From the NCBI GenBank assembly GCA_003833135.1, contig QZLH01000561.1:5828-24084 (forward strand): a DNA stretch of 18,257 nt, written 5' to 3'. The notes under the pieces were generated by a model that did no database searches, was not told the DNA's origin, and saw only the letters and a program-made list of their open reading frames with translations. Position numbers and translations under genes: made by a program. Shown here piece by piece: positions 17,637 through 18,257 of this stretch. The DNA is from Oehlia diaphana. Taxonomy: Eukaryota; Glomeromycota; Glomeromycetes; Glomerales; Glomeraceae. The first letter of the stretch is position 1; the number at the start of each line of letters is the position of its first letter.

Positions 17637-17850
17637 TAGTGTTCCGAAAAAAACCGATCTGATTCATATCCGCAAATCTGATCTGAAACGGATCAGATCA
17701 GATCAGATTTTTTATGATCCGTGATCCGATCTGAATCAAAAAAATTTGATCTGTTACGGATCAAATCGGATCAGATCAGTTATTCATCCAAATTGGATCA
17801 GATCGAATCAGATTCGAATGGATTCGGATCGGATCCAGATTGGATCCGAA
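17637..17850. repeat. GATC-dense repeat block
   Basis: It begins ACTAGTGTTCCGAAA, the same terminal string as the element at 11479, then about 17 GATC sites in about 200 bp as GGATCAGATCAGATC, GATCCGATCTGA and related permutations in both orientations. Non-coding. No inverse of TAGTGTTCC was found at its right side, so it may be a one-ended remnant or be fused with the following tandem array. Confidence 0.7.
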
Positions 17851-17851
17851 T

Positions 17852-18055
17852 AAAAAACGTTTCACATAATGTTTTTTATTAAGACAATTAAAAACCGTTT
17901 TGCAACAGTTTTTATTAAAATCATTAAAAAACCGTTGCGAAATGGTTTATATTAAAATAGTTAAAAAACCGGTGTGAAACAGTTTTTTTTAGTTATTTAA
18001 ACTGTTTCGCAACAGTTTATATTAAAACAATTTAAAAAACCGTTGCAAAACGGTG
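17852..18055. repeat. 36-bp tandem array with internal dyads
   Basis: Six units of 38, 36, 37, 36, 35 and about 22 nt start at 17852, 17890, 17926, 17963, 17999 and 18034. Each starts AAAAAACCGTT-like, has a central GC.A step and a complementary ..AACGGTTT or ..AACAGTTT half, then an AT-rich TATTAAAA tail. Each unit is an imperfect palindrome. Non-coding. Confidence 0.8.
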
Positions 18056-18257
18056 TAGTATACAGAAATCGACTAATAGTTAATATGTAAGGCGCAGACC
18101 GCGCAGTAAATTAGAATAAGTATTAACAGTAATGCAGATCATCAGTTAGGAATTTTAGAATTTAGAATGTTGATCGATTAAATTAGATTTTACAAATTAG
18201 GAAAAGTTGATCATCTCCTATCACATGAGTATAAACTGGATATACGTAATGTTTCGT
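18056..18257. other. Right-edge spacer
   Basis: Nothing was recognised. Confidence 0.4.

Noticed and set aside
1..18257. tRNA, rRNA, CRISPR array or prophage
   Set aside because: No cloverleaf with a GGTTCRA-type arm, no rRNA motif, no spacer-repeat pattern and no phage genes were seen; the gene structures are eukaryotic.

Overview
The window looks like nuclear DNA of an arbuscular mycorrhizal fungus (Glomeromycotina, Rhizophagus-like). This is an inference from the strong A+T bias with long poly-A/T runs, short GT-AG introns (74 to 86 nt), BTB-BACK-TLDc genes, a Sel1-repeat protein fused to a zinc ribbon and a protein kinase, and abundant decayed gene copies and short foldback repeats. No bacterial operon features, CRISPR array, rRNA or tRNA gene was seen.

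Layout. 1-147 is an octamer minisatellite with inverted arms. 460-2880 is a gene graveyard: minus-strand coding relics, one with a GKKPD...FAEI motif set, and abutting them a plus-strand relic of a kinase C-lobe. 3650-4125 holds two diverged copies of a dispersed repeat. 4475-5111 is a broken minus-strand gene of unknown function that still has a good intron. 5112-6740 is almost empty, with one 43-codon ORF. 6741-8224 (minus) and 9391-10862 (plus) are two intact two-exon BTB-BACK-TLDc paralogues placed head to head. Their shared 1.17 kb upstream region carries a 164-bp foldback (MITE-like) element with a CACGTG palindrome in each arm. 10863-13778 is an AT-rich gene desert with one short inverted-repeat element. 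13779-17115 is a Sel1 repeat - zinc ribbon - protein kinase gene interrupted by one frameshift and one in-frame stop but otherwise well preserved. 17280-18060 is a cluster of three repeat structures: a GGTCAGT-type foldback, a GATC-dense block and a 36-bp tandem array.

How the parts relate. The two BTB proteins are probably CUL3-type adaptors whose TLDc module is tied in other eukaryotes to oxidative-stress resistance and V-ATPase binding. The Sel1-kinase has the architecture expected of a scaffolded signalling kinase. Nothing shows that these genes form one pathway; they belong to families known to be expanded in this lineage. The most useful observations are the inverted BTB pair with its promoter foldback, the nearly intact but interrupted Sel1-kinase with higher-order repeat structure, and the recurring design of the small repeat elements.
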